DNA of 64,000 nt from Triglochin maritima (GCA_963682175.1 OY821786.1:21071501-21135500), one strand, 5' to 3'; numbered from the stretch's first letter, positions 22,013-34,268 are shown. Made by a program: numbers and translations. Notes: generated from the sequence alone by a model not told the origin.

Positions 22013-22942
22013 AAATTACTCTTAATTTTTGTTGGACAATTTCATGTATTAACATGCGATTCAGAATTTTAGGTTATCATGCATATTACCATTTATACAT
22101 ATCCTAACATTCAATCACATTCATCACATGCAGCAGAAATTAAAAAACAGAAATTAAACCATTCACACAATCCACATCGTGTGAGTTTATATGTTCCCTT
22201 TGATCCTTGATCCTCGTTCCCTGATCTTCGATCCTCGATCGATACGCTACAACGCCGACTTCCTCTTGCACCGGACATGTAGATTTTCAGAAAATAAACA
22301 TGCTCCTCACATTCGATAAAACCGACTAGTGCAAGTCCTATGTAAAAACCTCTCATATGCAAATGCAACTATCTAAAAGACGGAAAGAGAGATTTTGGCT
22401 TTTACATATAAATAAGCCCCTGTAAAATAATAATTCCATACATTCGTAGTTGCTGATTTTTAACATATAAACTCACAATTCCTGCAAAAACAACTCGAGC
22501 AACGCATAAACGCATGTCCAATCTAAACTATTTAATCAAGATTATCAAGCATCTAAAATCAAACAATTCTAGAAAAATCATTTGAAATCCATTAAAATGA
22601 TTTTCATGCATCCATAGTTCAAAATTAATTATTTTGAACCGCCGTTCATCCAATTTCCAAAAGGAAAGATGAACATTAGTCCCTTTCGGTTTTGTTGATT
22701 CCTTTATAAAATAATCATTTAAAATAAAACGAAAATTCTATAAATTAGACAAATGTCTAAATTTCAATTCTAACATTCATGTGTGATGTTTTAAAACATA
22801 TAAAACCATCAAAACGAATTTATTAGAATTTTATCAACAAAACATCGAAAAACTCGAAAAAGACATAAAACCAAATTGTTTTGATTCTAGATGGTAGCCT
22901 AAATTGATTTATAGTCTAAATCAAAGATAATATGAACCAAAA
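22013..22942 (-). other. copia 5' untranslated region, part next to the primer-binding site
   Basis: AT-rich sequence with no gene. It lies between the solo LTR and the primer-binding site and belongs to the interior of the copia element. Confidence 0.6.
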
Positions 22943-22954
22943 GCTCTGATACCA
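22943..22954 (-). promoter_or_regulatory. copia primer-binding site (initiator Met tRNA)
   Basis: On the minus strand it reads TGGTATCAGAGC, complementary to the 3' end of plant initiator methionine tRNA. It lies four bases inside the LTR end. Minus-strand cDNA synthesis would start here. Confidence 0.88.
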
Positions 22955-22958
22955 CTCT

Positions 22959-24645
22959 TGGATTTCGTGCCCTATAGTATGTATATATTTTCGAAATTTT
23001 ATAAACATATAGGATCGAAACGTTCATATTTTCTTCGATTTTCATATAGACATGCATTTGTTTGTCCTAATTATTTAACATGCATTAGAACAAACAAACA
23101 ATTGTAAAGAGTATTATACCTAGAGGTTCTCTAAAACCTCTTGAAGATCCGGAGTCGAGTTGCCGCTCGAGTCGCCCGGTGGATTGCCTCCGAGTATTCA
23201 CCAAACTCTAAACGAGATTGGAGAGAGAATAGCTAACCTCTCAATCTCCAATAGGGTTTAGAATCCAATTACTAACCCCTCTTTAGTTCCTTGAGAAGAA
23301 GATCTCTGAAGACTAAAACTAATCTTAAGAATTAAGGAAATTTCGTGGAGAATTATGGAGAGAGATTTTTGCATGAGAAAATAATGAATTGATTAAAATG
23401 GTAATGAGATAAACTTGTATTTATAAGTTCTCTCCAAATTACCTATTCATGTGCAACCTCTTGCCCATGATTTCATGCAAACTTCCATCTAACCATCCAT
23501 TATTTGATAACAAATAATCTCAGCCACGAATTAAATCAATTATGGACCAATTCCATGCATGATCTAATTAATTCTTAAATTAATTCTGCAGATAACCGTC
23601 TGGACTGGTCGACCATTTGGAGGTTCGGTCGACCGCTCGAACCAAGTTTCGGTCGACCGTTCACAACAATAAAATATTTAATCGCAATGTTCGGTCGACC
23701 GACCGATAGATCCGGTCGACCGTTCCGAACAGATGAAAATTCTCTGTTATCGGTCAAGACGTGTACGGTCGACCGTGAACCTACCGGTCAACCGTTTACT
23801 GCTAACCGGTCGACCGTTTTGCACAGTACTGCAGACTTGTCAAATTTCGGTTTAACCCCTACAAAATTTGACATTTCGGGATTAGTGGTAAATTCACAAC
23901 TTATGTAACATATTATCCTATGTAACGATAAATCATTATACCCCATAATATTTACATCACATATTAATTTAATTTAGATTCTAATTATGTTATCAATCAC
24001 AACATAATTTTGATTTTGCTTGTTCACCCCATGTGTTATGTTTTCTAGATGAAACCCGACACATCTTATGAACTCAAAATCCTCATTTCTTGTTTCCCAG
24101 TTTTGTGGTGTGACCTTTGGGAGGATCTAAACTAAGTTGGCAGTGATATTAAGCGGTATCTAGCTACACATTAACTAATGCCTTTGCACTACACTCATTG
24201 ATAGCTTAAGACACTAGTCTAATTAAGCACTCCTTAAGCGATCAGATATAAGTCTCATATCAATGGACCAAGGACACAGTAAAATATTAATGACACAGAA
24301 ACACATTTCTATAATATTTTACTTGTTTGGTCAATTCAGTATACAAAAGTACTATTTTCCTCTTTTGTGTACCCGTGTTGTCACTCACTTGTAGAGCTAC
24401 AATGATCTATGATCAACACGACAATCTTAACTCGGTAATTAATGTCCTATGTTAATTACCATGATTGCGAATATCTTTTATTTTATGTAAACCAATATCT
24501 TTTAGAGCTCTACGGTTAAGGACCAAGAGCCTCTTCTTTAACACTTCTAAAAGACGAATAACATAAACAAGGAACAAAATGATTTCTCATTCAATTCATA
24601 ACAATTGACATTTAAAAGTAAAACTTTTAGAACACATTCCCTTCA
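22959..24645 (-). repeat. copia LTR, 5' copy (right)
   Basis: A 1687 bp direct repeat of 13318-15334 with the same ends. Exact palindromes lie at 23626, 23650, 23692, 23713, 23766 and 23807. Near 24150-24180 it lacks the segment present in the other LTR. At about 24255-24300 it has a different short sequence ending in AATATTAATGACAC. At 23790-23816 it has an extra 22 bp palindrome unit. Confidence 0.85.
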
Positions 24646-26040
24646 ACAACAATGCCAGAGCTTCCAGAAGGAAACCACGTATGCCAAACTCAACAATGCA
24701 TGAAACTAAAACACTCTAGCATGCAATTCTATCCACAAAGAAAAGCATAATCACAAGGTTGTGCTTCAGGGCTTTTTCACCCAACCACAACTATCATGAC
24801 ACTATCAGGGCTCTAGGACTCTTTCACCCAACCCAAATGTTCTAAGGGATCCAGGGTTTTTTCACCCAACCCTTATCACACGGTTCTTGCTCAGGCTCCA
24901 GGACTCTTTCACCCAACTTGGACTCACTACGGAGCTCCAGGGCTTTTTACTCAACCGCATCTCTAACAACAGTTACGGGGCTCCAGGGCTCTTTCACCCA
25001 ACCACCGTAACACTCGTGCTCACAAGCACACTTGCCGAAAGAAGATTGACACCTCAACTCGTCTCACAAGGACGACCACACAATACGCACCTCATATGTG
25101 CAAAACTGAACCATATCGTTCGACCGAACCAAGAGTCCCGGTCGACCGACTCTCACCAAAACCAGGCAAATGCCTCGACCGACACTCCATCAGTCGAACA
25201 TTCCCTCCAACAACACATGTTCGGTCGAACCAAAGTCAGGGACCGGTCGACCTCCCAGGTTCAACGAACACAACGACCACACAGTTGAACGGCAAAGGGG
25301 GCCCATCCGACTGAAAACAACTAGGGCTTGACTCTAACGCACTACTGGTCGACCGCCCAAGGGCATCGTTCGACCGGCGCAAGGCAGAATCCCAAAACCT
25401 TACTAGGAATGGTCGACCGTTGCACCAACCGGTCGACCGACCTAGCAGACAAATCTGCTACACGTTTACCTGCGACGAGCCTTTCGGCCTATTGTCGACT
25501 TCCCAACTACTCACACTGCATAAGTGAGTTACAACAACAAGTGTGACATACCGTGAAGGTCTAAACAAACCTTCGAAGAACCTTGACGACGCTTCCACGA
25601 GCACTTCTCTCCAAAACACGATTTCCGACGAACTTCTCGCTCGATCAACGATCACCGCACCTCCTCGATCCACACCTTCACCTTCGTCGATCACCTCACC
25701 AACCACAAAAACTGAGTGAGAGACAGATTTGAGAGAGAGAAAGAAGAAGGAAAGCAAAAGAGAAGAGTTGGCTTAAAAACCGACTCACCTCGCAACTAAA
25801 CCAACGCTTGCCGAACCTCACTTCCTCGCTAGAAAACACCAACTCTCGCCGGAGCTCAACACTGAGAGAGAGAGAGAGAGAGTAGTGATAAAGGGAGAGA
25901 GAGAAATTCACCTCAAAACCCTCCACCACAACATCCACCCAGCCTTCTCTATTCCATCCCAGCCGTCCAATCCAATCCTCCCTAATCACTCTCCTAAACA
26001 ACAAACAAAACCCAATTAGGATTAGGATCTCATAGATGCC
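24646..26040 (-). repeat. Tekay-type gypsy LTR, right piece (5' part of the LTR)
   Basis: Continues the LTR cut at 13317: ACAATGCC then GGAAACCACGTATG matches 57752 onward. Exact palindromes lie at 25139 and 25430, with near matches between. A GA-rich run (about 25864-25884) and GC-rich, CG-containing text near 25560-25680 resemble 51985-52200. The outer end near 26040 does not show the expected TGTAATA-like start in reverse, so it looks truncated and I give an approximate end. Confidence 0.65.
24765..25003 (+). repeat. tandem repeat within the Tekay LTR, CTCTTTCACCCAACC unit
   Basis: About six imperfect copies of a ~35-45 bp unit, each with GGGCTCCAGG-like text followed by CTCTTTCACCCAACC. 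The corresponding interval of the LTR at 57475 holds a different tandem repeat (GGAACAACATCGG type, about 58148-58275). Confidence 0.7.
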
Positions 26041-27000
26041 ATTGGCTTTATGTAACATTTAACTTCCCTACTTCGCAAGAGATAGAAGGGTTACGAAGAA
26101 TGGTGAAAGTCTAAATTGGCTTCCATTATTATGTTTTCAGAACACTAGCTCATGTGTACTTCTCCATTTCGTTTTGTATATATCTTTAAAATCTTATTTA
26201 AGTTGCAACCGTATTTTTTGATGTTATTTTTCGTAACTTTTTCATTATTTTTTGCATAATTGTTCTTTCTTTTTGTCGCTTCATATTGAAATATCAAAAT
26301 GTTATCATTTTTCTTGCATTAAGGCTCTCCTAAGTTCAATGGCGGACCCAAGAAATTTTAATGGGGGGGGGGGAAATATAACTTAATTTGAAATACATAA
26401 TAATAGTAATAATAATAAATTTAACAACTCAAAGTCAATACATTAATACATGATCCTAACAATCATCTTCGATTTTTACGTTGAGAATCTATATTTCCTC
26501 TTTGTTGTATTTGTTTTCGTAAAAATTCAGCTTTGGATTTGAAATTTAAATTTCTTAAAACAAAAGTATAATAAGTTTAAAATTAAAAGTTTGTTTTGTA
26601 AACTTTAGTAATTGTCTAATACTTTTAATTGATAATTTTTTTCTTCACCTAGACAACAAATATGAGACAAAACTATAAACTAGTACAAACATATAATAAT
26701 ACCTCCTTGACTTTCTCCTCCAAGACTCCCTCAACTTTCTTGATCTTTCTTTTGTTTAGGAATGTAACAATGTGGGTTTGGGGTTTCGTGAGAGTCAAAG
26801 AGGAGAAGAGAATGATTTAGGAATTTTAGGGTTCTTCTAGTATATATTAAAGAAATTTTACCAAATCAAAGTAGGCCCATGGGCCCATTGCGCCCTACTT
26901 TGGTCCGGACCTGCCTGAGTGTGTTTTCAACCTGTGCTGATCGTAATAGTTCGACTTGATTGCTGGAGCAAGAAGATGCAGATTGTAAGCGACATGTAGT
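26041..27000. other. AT-rich stretch with a possible degenerate non-autonomous DNA transposon
   Basis: No gene is seen. At about 26338 the text GGCGGACCCAAGAAATTTT is followed by a G run (26365-26374). At about 26915 GGTCCGGACC appears, whose reverse resembles the left end. Such GGCGGACCCA-like ends occur in some plant hAT-type non-autonomous elements. No target duplication could be read, so this is only a suggestion. Confidence 0.3.
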
Positions 27001-27003
27001 TTA

Positions 27004-27562
27004 GCCGCATGCCAAGGAGGTTGCCTTTGTTTTTTGTCTAGATATGATTGTTCTCTTTTATATATGTTGAAGAGAAATTTGTGTTCTAACGAGTAAAGAT
27101 GTGTTACACTTGTATGTGAGAACTAGTATCTTGACCTGTGGAGTTTGCACATAAGTTTGTTTGATGATTTAAAACCATTTCATTTATAAGGTCATCGTGT
27201 TAAGGTTGTTTTAATTTATTATTTATATGTAAACACTTTCACTTATAAATAATAACGAATTCAAGATCTAGCTTGACGTGCATCCTCACTTACAATTGAG
27301 GTCGTCAGTTGTATTTAAGTTTTGACATCTTCAATGTCAAGAGAGGAAACCCAAGATCTTGCTCGACGTGCATTCTTTCCTACCATCCAATGAGCATACA
27401 TTGTCAGGATCGTTATGCAACGGGTAGTTTCGCCTCATGCCAAGGAGGTTGTCTTTGTTTTTGTCGAGACATGATTGTTCTCTTTTATACATGTTGAAGA
27501 GAATTTGGTGTTCTAACGAGTTAAAGATATGTTACAGTCGTATGTGAGAGCTAGTATCTTTT
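27004..27562 (+). repeat. pair of ~130 bp direct repeats
   Basis: The segments 27004-27132 and 27430-27562 share CATGCCAAGGAGGTTG, ATGATTGTTCTCTTTTATA, ATGTTGAAGAGAA and AGTATCTT in the same order. A second shared phrase, AAGATCT-GCT-GACGTGCAT, lies at about 27262 and 27352. This is an old tandem duplication of about 425 bp. No gene function is visible. Confidence 0.7.
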
Positions 27563-29220
27563 AAAGTTACAATATTTCTTGTGGATTTGTAGTCACATAT
27601 TATAAAAGAATAATTAATAAATGATTTTCTAAATATGTGTAGCTTGGAAAAATACGGCCTAAATTGGGGCTAAAAATGTTACATCAAGAAAAATATTATA
27701 CAAAAAATTTCAGAGTTTCTGAATTTGTTTTTGAAAGCAAAACTTTTGTAGTTACATTGTCTCGAAAGATAACAGTAATGAGAGGCAACCGTTGCATCCG
27801 GACATTAATCAACACGACATTAATCAACATGCACGCAGTTAATGAATCGACTTGACCGAGTCCTCTTTTTGTTAAGGATTTGTAGTAATAGTATTTTGGG
27901 TATGGGGCCGCCCATGATGAGTTGGCCCAACCCCTTTCTCTTTTATTTTTAATAAATAAAAAAAGTCGGAGTAACTTAAAATCAGTTACCTGAAATGGTT
28001 TCCATATCATTCTATTAATTTCCTCTTTCATTCTTCATCTTCTGGGTCTTTTTCCTGTGCGACACAAAACAAAGGAGTGGACTATTGAGAATTGTAAATC
28101 AAGGGAAGTACACTTATTTTGAAAATCGACAGGTACGAAAAGTTGACTTCTACCCTAAAACCCACGCACATCTCATGCATGGGGTGACCTGGAATGCCAT
28201 GCAAGTTCACATAGGTTACTCAGCAAACCTAGCACAACAAATAACTACCCACAATAAAAAATAAAACCTAGTAGAAAGACTACAACAAACATCTAATGAC
28301 CAATCAACTTCATCCTGCATTTCTACAACAAACAGTTAATGACCAACCAATAACATCAAATCTGCAGCAAAATTAACCTATGTCATCCATTCTTCTCATT
28401 CTCTCTTTCAAAAACACTCCATTAGAAATGAATAACGTCTTTGTCCTACTGAGAACCACTCCCAAATCTGTTGGGCAATCGATCTCTTATTATGAAGCAA
28501 ACAGAACTTTGTACCAAATTATATCTTGTTTCATTTGTTGAGAACGTTGGGGTAAATTTAGTTTCTATATGGGGTAACTTGGAACAAACATCCATCTTTG
28601 CCTTTTCTGCTTGGATCAAAGTCAAATCCATGTTTAATAACTGAAGCTGAACTAACGAATAACATCTATTCTGCTTTTCCTGGAGCAAAAATAACCAATG
28701 GCGTACAATCTTCTCCTTCTCTCTCTGTTTGAAACTCTAAAAAACCAATGAATAATGCCTTCTCCTACATAGAATAAATCACAAATCTGTTGGGCAATAA
28801 ATCTAATAATCAGAACCAATCAATAATGCAAGAACGTTTCAGAACTACCTTCATTTTGAAAATTTGAAACTTCCATAACCATTCAACCCTTCCCGTAATA
28901 TTACATCCACACCACCCCTCTCCTGGCCTGCAATGTCCTCTGATAATTGTAAGCTATTCACCTCTTCTTCCTTGTTTAATTTTTGTTTGCCAATCTTTCA
29001 TGCATATTTTAGTGCTGAAAAATGCAACCAATCTTCTCACGGTTACATTTCCCGCCTTGATTTTTTGTCACCCTTTTACGTAACCTATTTACATTAAATG
29101 TGCTCACATTGGAAGCAACAAAAGGTCAATTAATTTGTTGAATAAATGAGTTAGACAAACATGCATTAAATGAACGTTTCAGAACTACATTCATTTTGGT
29201 AATCAGACCTCATTTATTGT
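27563..29220. other. AT-rich gene-free stretch
   Basis: No gene is recognised. The phrases GAACGTTTCAGAACTAC-TTCATTTT at about 28832 and 29172, and CAAATCTGTTGGGCAAT at about 28466 and 28790, show local duplication. Confidence 0.5.
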
Positions 29221-30655
29221 TTGATTTTAATAATTGTTTTTACAGGTCCAATCGAACTTGACTTCGACTCTAGTATGGATTGGTCTGACCTGGAAGAAGC
29301 CTTCACTTCGCAACTTGCTCAAAATCCTACTCATGATACCATTTTAAAAGTTGTACAACTAACTACACTGGAAGGTGTATTGGTTCAACTTTATACAAAT
29401 ATTCTAACAACACAAACTTACCCTTTAGAACATTCCTTTTTACCATGTTATATGTTTTTAAACTGTTAATATTCATCTATTAATCATGCTTAATATCCAA
29501 ATTTTAATCAAAAACTGACTAAGCTACTCACTTCTACATTAGGTTTTACCCCAGGGTATCCACTGATGAAGTTACTCATTAGCACAGTTGGTTGTACCCC
29601 ACATTTCTATCAACTTACCCTTAAGTGTATTTTATATTACCTCATGACCCATCGAGAATGAAGATGAATATTGGACATTCCAGTAACGAAAATAGTAGAT
29701 ATGATATCTCAAGCCAGCAAGAAGGTACATCATCAAATCTTGTAGGTAATATTGCATGTGCTGAAATTCAACGCAATACGGGAAAATGTATATCTGTAGC
29801 AAGGTCTTCTAACCACTAGAATTTTGTTTTTCTTACAATGTATTCCTTTCTTCACTAGTATTGGATTGAAATAAAATACCAGACTAAATATTAATTCAAA
29901 TTTTCCTCAGTATCCATCATGCTACAACGTAATTACTAAGAAACAAAGACAACAAAGCATAGTAACGCTCAATAAGGTATGCCACTATTTGACCACATTA
30001 TTCATTTTTGTTAAAACATACTGTCTGACGTATAATTTCTTACTTCTTTGCATCAATTACGATTGACACAACAATTTTATTCGAGTGTATTTAAGTTTAA
30101 TAACTACAACCTACCATTAGAGTTACCATAGATCATATATAGATTTACCACAACATAACTATAATCCAACATTTGATCCATTATATTTAATCATAATTTT
30201 CCCTTCTTCAATATAAATTGTATCACAATCTACTACAAAAGATTCAATTACTTAGTAACATTCTTCCAATATCTAGGATCCATCTTACCTATTCTCGTAA
30301 TTTAATTTATCTTAGGATCCATCATGCTCCAACTTACCCATTCTCTCAATTTAATTTACCTTAGAACCTGTCACGCTGCAAAACAATGACTAACGATCCC
30401 CTTGATGAGTCAGTAGAGGTCACCGGCCAAGCCATCCACAAGGTAGGCCATGATATCAGATGATGTGAATAATATTTGATCTTGCTCAAATACTCAAAGT
30501 TTTTTTGTCAAAATATATTAATCATTTTTAGAAGTTACTCAAACTCACCCATTCTCTCTATTCTAATTTATCCTAGGATCCATTATGCTCCAAAGTGATG
30601 ACTAACCATCCCATAGGTATGCCATGATATCAGATTATATGGATAATATTGGATA
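29221..30655 (+). other. exon-like segments of an unidentified decayed gene
   Basis: Several short blocks look like exons bordered by AG and GT. The segment 29247-29400 follows a pyrimidine-rich TTTTTACAG and reads ELDFDSSMDWSDLEEAFTSQ. The segments 29910-29976, 30367-30441 and 30577-30624 each follow CAG or TAG, begin with similar ATCCATCATGCT-like text and end before GGTATGCCA or GGTAGGCCA. The last three look like diverged copies of one exon plus flanking intron. I do not recognise the protein. It could be a captured gene fragment or part of a DNA transposon. Confidence 0.3.
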
Positions 30656-32199
30656 TGAAAGGAATGTGTGTTCTAAAACTATTCTTGTACATGTTTTTTA
30701 TTATGAATGGAATGTACAAATATTTTGTTCCTTGATTAATGTATTCGTCTTTTGGAAGTGTTAAAGAATAGACTCTTGGTCCTTAACCATAGAGCTCTAA
30801 AAGATAATGATTTGCATAAATCAAAAGAAATTCACAGTCATGGTAATTAACATAGAACATTAATTACCGAGATAAGATTGTCATGTTGGTTAAAAGATAT
30901 TGTAGCTCTACAAATATTTTAACAACATGAGTATATGAAATGAAGAATATTTTCTTTCATATTTTGAATAGACCTAATAAATGAAACACTATGGAATTGT
31001 GTTTGTGTCATTAATGTTTTCATTGTGTATTTGGATCCTAAGATATGAGACCTATATCTTTTCACATGAGAAGTGTGTAAATTTGATTATTATCAAAAGC
31101 TATCATTACACATAGTGATAACAATATTAGTTGATTATACATAATTTGTGCTGGAAAAAGTGATATGCCAAAAGATTATCAATGTCCCTCTTCATTTGAG
31201 TGATGATATTATTGGGTCACTTGATAAAGTAAAATTATAATATGCACAATGTAACTTATGTATAGTTACATATTTATAATTAGCTTATGAGATCAAGAAA
31301 AACAATATATAATACAAAGATAACGCATTCATACTTTGTATAATATTCTTAATATCATGAGGCAAGAGATAGACACAAGTGATATATTACATGTTACTAA
31401 ATGGATCATGTTCTATTCGAGTTAACAAAACATATTTGTTATTTGGATAACTATAATGTGTAGGTTGATACCGCTTATAGTTTATGATATTAAATGTTTA
31501 ATATCATTGCCAACATAGATCCTCCTATAGGTCACACCACAAAATTGGAAAACAAGATATGTGATTTTATATTTTATACGATTTATTAAGTTTCATGTTT
31601 TATAAAATAATATACATGTGGTAAATAATAAAATTCAATATGTCGTAATAACGACATGGCTAGAATAACAAATAAATTCATATGAGATGTATATATTATG
31701 GGGTATAATGTTTTGACATTATATATGATAATATTTTACATGATATAATGTGATCCACAACATTATAACATATGACTTTGCTAAAACCCAAGGCCCAAAT
31801 TTTGTTAGATATTAATCCAAAATTTGGTAAAGTCAAAAATAGTGAAAAATGGTCGGACCATTTGCCCACGTTTTTGCATATATTAATAATAGTTTTTTAT
31901 ATTAATGGCTGAATTCAATCCACTTTGGTCAAAGGTAGTTATCGGATGATGAGAGAATAAGTAATCAAGAGATCACGTGGAAAGTGGTTTGCACATGATG
32001 TGGTTTAGTGGATAGATTAACAAAGGATCATGTGTAAGTGGTTTACCCATGATGTGGGGATGCCCTAGAAATAGGTCCCTCGTCCATTCGTTTGTTTAAT
32101 TAATGCAAAACATTTTCCTCTCCATATTTTCTCCATCATTCCATCCGAAATTCTTCTTATTAATTGGGTGCTTGAGAGATTAAATTATTTGGAGCATAG
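30656..32199 (+). repeat. Tork/Angela-like copia LTR fragment
   Basis: It starts TGAAAGGAATGTGTGTTC, matching the reversed start of the LTRs at 15334 and 24645. CTCTTGGTCCTTAACC, AGAGCTCTAAAAGATA and TAATTACCGAG occur in the same order as in those LTRs read on the minus strand. The homologous 3' end is absent: at 32200 another LTR begins. No interior is attached, so it is a truncated solo LTR or fragment. I did not find any CGGTCGACCG in this copy. Confidence 0.75.
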
Positions 32200-33163
32200 T
32201 GTTGGATCTTGAGGGTCTACAATACTAATCACTTTTATCCCTAATTACCCACTTGTTTAACTATCAAAGATATGCAGCGAAATTTAAAACTAAACAAGCA
32301 AGTAAGGAATAGAAAATGTAAACCACAATGGACACAAGGGTTTTTACAGAGGTTCAGCCACCGCCTACGTCCTCTCTTGCAAGCTCCACTCACGTCTTCA
32401 CTATCCACTCCCCGTTCCAGGCCGGGAGATAACGCCTTTACAATCTTCAAGCTCGCAAACAACCCTCGCCGAGCTTGGCTCCTCATCTCACAATCTGAGA
32501 GGGATACTTCGGGCTCTCACCGAAGTCTATAATCTTTGTCTTGGGCTTTTACCAAGACCCTTGCTTCCTTTGCACAACAAATTTCTAAACTTGAGCACAT
32601 TTGAGTAGAATATGGAATTGATTACTAAGTGTGGAAGGTTTTGAGCTTTTAAGTGTTTGGATCTTCTCTCTAATGTATGAGGCAAATATGTGTCGGAGAT
32701 TTGTGTTAAAATGTGTTTTACAACTCTATTTATAAGCATTAGAGAAAATATAGCCATTGGGGTTGATTGGGTATAAGTTGGTGTAAGATACACAAAACAG
32801 AAACTCGTAGGACCCAATTCTGGATGAGTTCGGTTGACCGGATCGGGCTGAACGGTCGACCGTTAGGCAGTTTTGAACTCAGTTCGGTCGACCGGTTAAG
32901 GAACGGTCGACCGCCCAACGCTAAGACTTAGGTACACTTAAGTGATCGGTCGAACACCAAATAGGGTTCGGTCGACCGAATCACACTAGGCACTATGGGG
33001 TTGACAAATGAGTTTTATTACATGTCTTCAAATGAGTTTTATTACATGTCTTGACTTGATACAATATATATGTTATGCAATATGTGTGCTACTCAACATT
33101 TATTATAATGAAGATTAGGTTGATTAAATCATCAAAACATAGATTAATGCCAAAAAGCCAACA
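32200..33163 (-). repeat. Sirevirus-like LTR without interior
   Basis: On the minus strand it starts TGTTGGCTTTTTGGC, identical to the first 15 bases of the LTR at 5851, and ends AGATCCAACA. Exact palindromes lie at 32853, 32885, 32904 and 32969. ACACTTAAGTGATCGGTCGAAC resembles text near 3555 in the Sirevirus spacer. The flanks CATAG and CAACG do not form a target duplication, so it may have arisen by recombination between elements. Open frames over 32241-32532 are not supported as genes. Confidence 0.65.
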
Positions 33164-34268
33164 CAACGCTCCACCGGTCACTCTCAACAACGTAGGTCAA
33201 CAATTTACCCCAAAATTATGGGTCACACGACCCTAGTAAGTCATAACATAAGCTCAACCAACGCATCCACAAATTTTAGAGCAATTAAACATAAGCACGA
33301 CTATAAAATCATATGAGCAAAGTAAGGAAATTATATCTATAAACCCACAATCAAGGTGCAGGGGTATTAGTGTCATTTTACCAAAATTTCCTTACAAAAC
33401 ATAATTTTTATAAGTTCAGGGGAAAAACAATAAATTTCCCAATCAATGGAAAAATTTACCAATATCTAAAAATTCCAGGGAAAAGATAACAATGTTTCCC
33501 TAATTTAAAACTTTTTTGACCATTATAGAAAATCCAAGGTTTATTTAGCAATTAACCCAATTATTCATTATTTATTCAAATACAAACAAATCCAGGATTT
33601 TTCCAGCAATTATTCCCATTATGAATCAAATAATCATGTTTATTAATTTATTCAAACAAATACTCATAAATTCAGAGTTTATTTCGCAAATAACCCAACT
33701 ATTTATTAATAAATTAATTACAATTAAATTCTCGGATTTATTTCGCAAATAATCCCATTATTAATTCATTAAATCTAAACTAATAAAACTCAGGGTTTTA
33801 ATCACAAACCAACCCATCTCCTCCACCGCAAAACCAACGAAACCCATCCGCCCACCGCCGGCCGTTGTCCACTGGCCTCTAGCAACCGTCCCAGGGCGGT
33901 AGGTTGTCGCACCCACAGTCGCCAGCCACCGTCACCACCACCACGTGATTGGGCAGCTCGCACTCCCGTGCGCGGTTGTGCCCCTCCGGCATGGCTCCGG
34001 CCAGCCCGCGTGCGGTCCGCCGTCAACCTCTTCAGAGCCTCCTCTCTCCTCCCGCTACTAGTTCAACCCTAAGCTCGGTGGATGGCAAAGCTCAACCAAA
34101 AACAGTGGGGCAAGAAGACCGGAGAAGGGGACACCTCCCGTCTGCGCTTACGCACGGACAACCTCGCCAGAGAAGCTTGCTGGAGCTCTTCCCGTCATCG
34201 GAGCTTGAAGGAAGAAGGAGGAGGGTGAGGTAGAGATAGGTTAGGGATTTGGGGGAGAGGGGTTAACA
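33164..34268. other. LTR-like fragment of unknown family
   Basis: Left half: AT-rich, with imperfect ~75-80 bp repeats at about 33530-33800 sharing TTTATTTCGCAAATAA and TTCAGAGTTT-like words. Right half: GC-rich, with ACC and CCG words. The right edge on the minus strand reads TGTTAACCCCTCTCCCCC, a possible LTR start. I could not identify the family or a partner. Open frames here have no recognisable motifs. Confidence 0.35.

Larger units (their letters stand above)
13318..24645 (-). mobile_element. Tork/Angela-like Ty1/copia retrotransposon, nested in a Tekay LTR
   Basis: Two long direct repeats (13318-15334 and 22959-24645) flank a minus-strand interior with gag, protease, integrase, RT and RNase H in copia order, a primer-binding site and a polypurine tract. 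The ~2 kb LTRs, initiator-Met primer site and GAEAQYILGIK-like RT context (here GEAQYILGIKIYRD) suggest the Tork/Angela group. It interrupts a gypsy LTR, so it is younger than that copy. The target duplication is not clean: left flank ACTGT, right flank ACAAC, with several mismatches. The interior is split by a solo LTR at 20091-22012, and the pol frame is broken. Confidence 0.85.

Noticed and set aside
22943..22954. tRNA gene
   Set aside because: Only 12 bases complementary to a tRNA end are present; it is a retrotransposon primer-binding site.
13313..24650. Clean target duplication for the copia element
   Set aside because: The flanks ACTGT and ACAAC do not match, and shifting the borders to force a CAAC match breaks the TG...CA ends and the polypurine junction.
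33802..34233. GC-rich open frames of 74 and 94 codons on both strands
   Set aside because: Ala/Arg/Gly-rich composition from a GC-rich block, overlapping on opposite strands, no motif.
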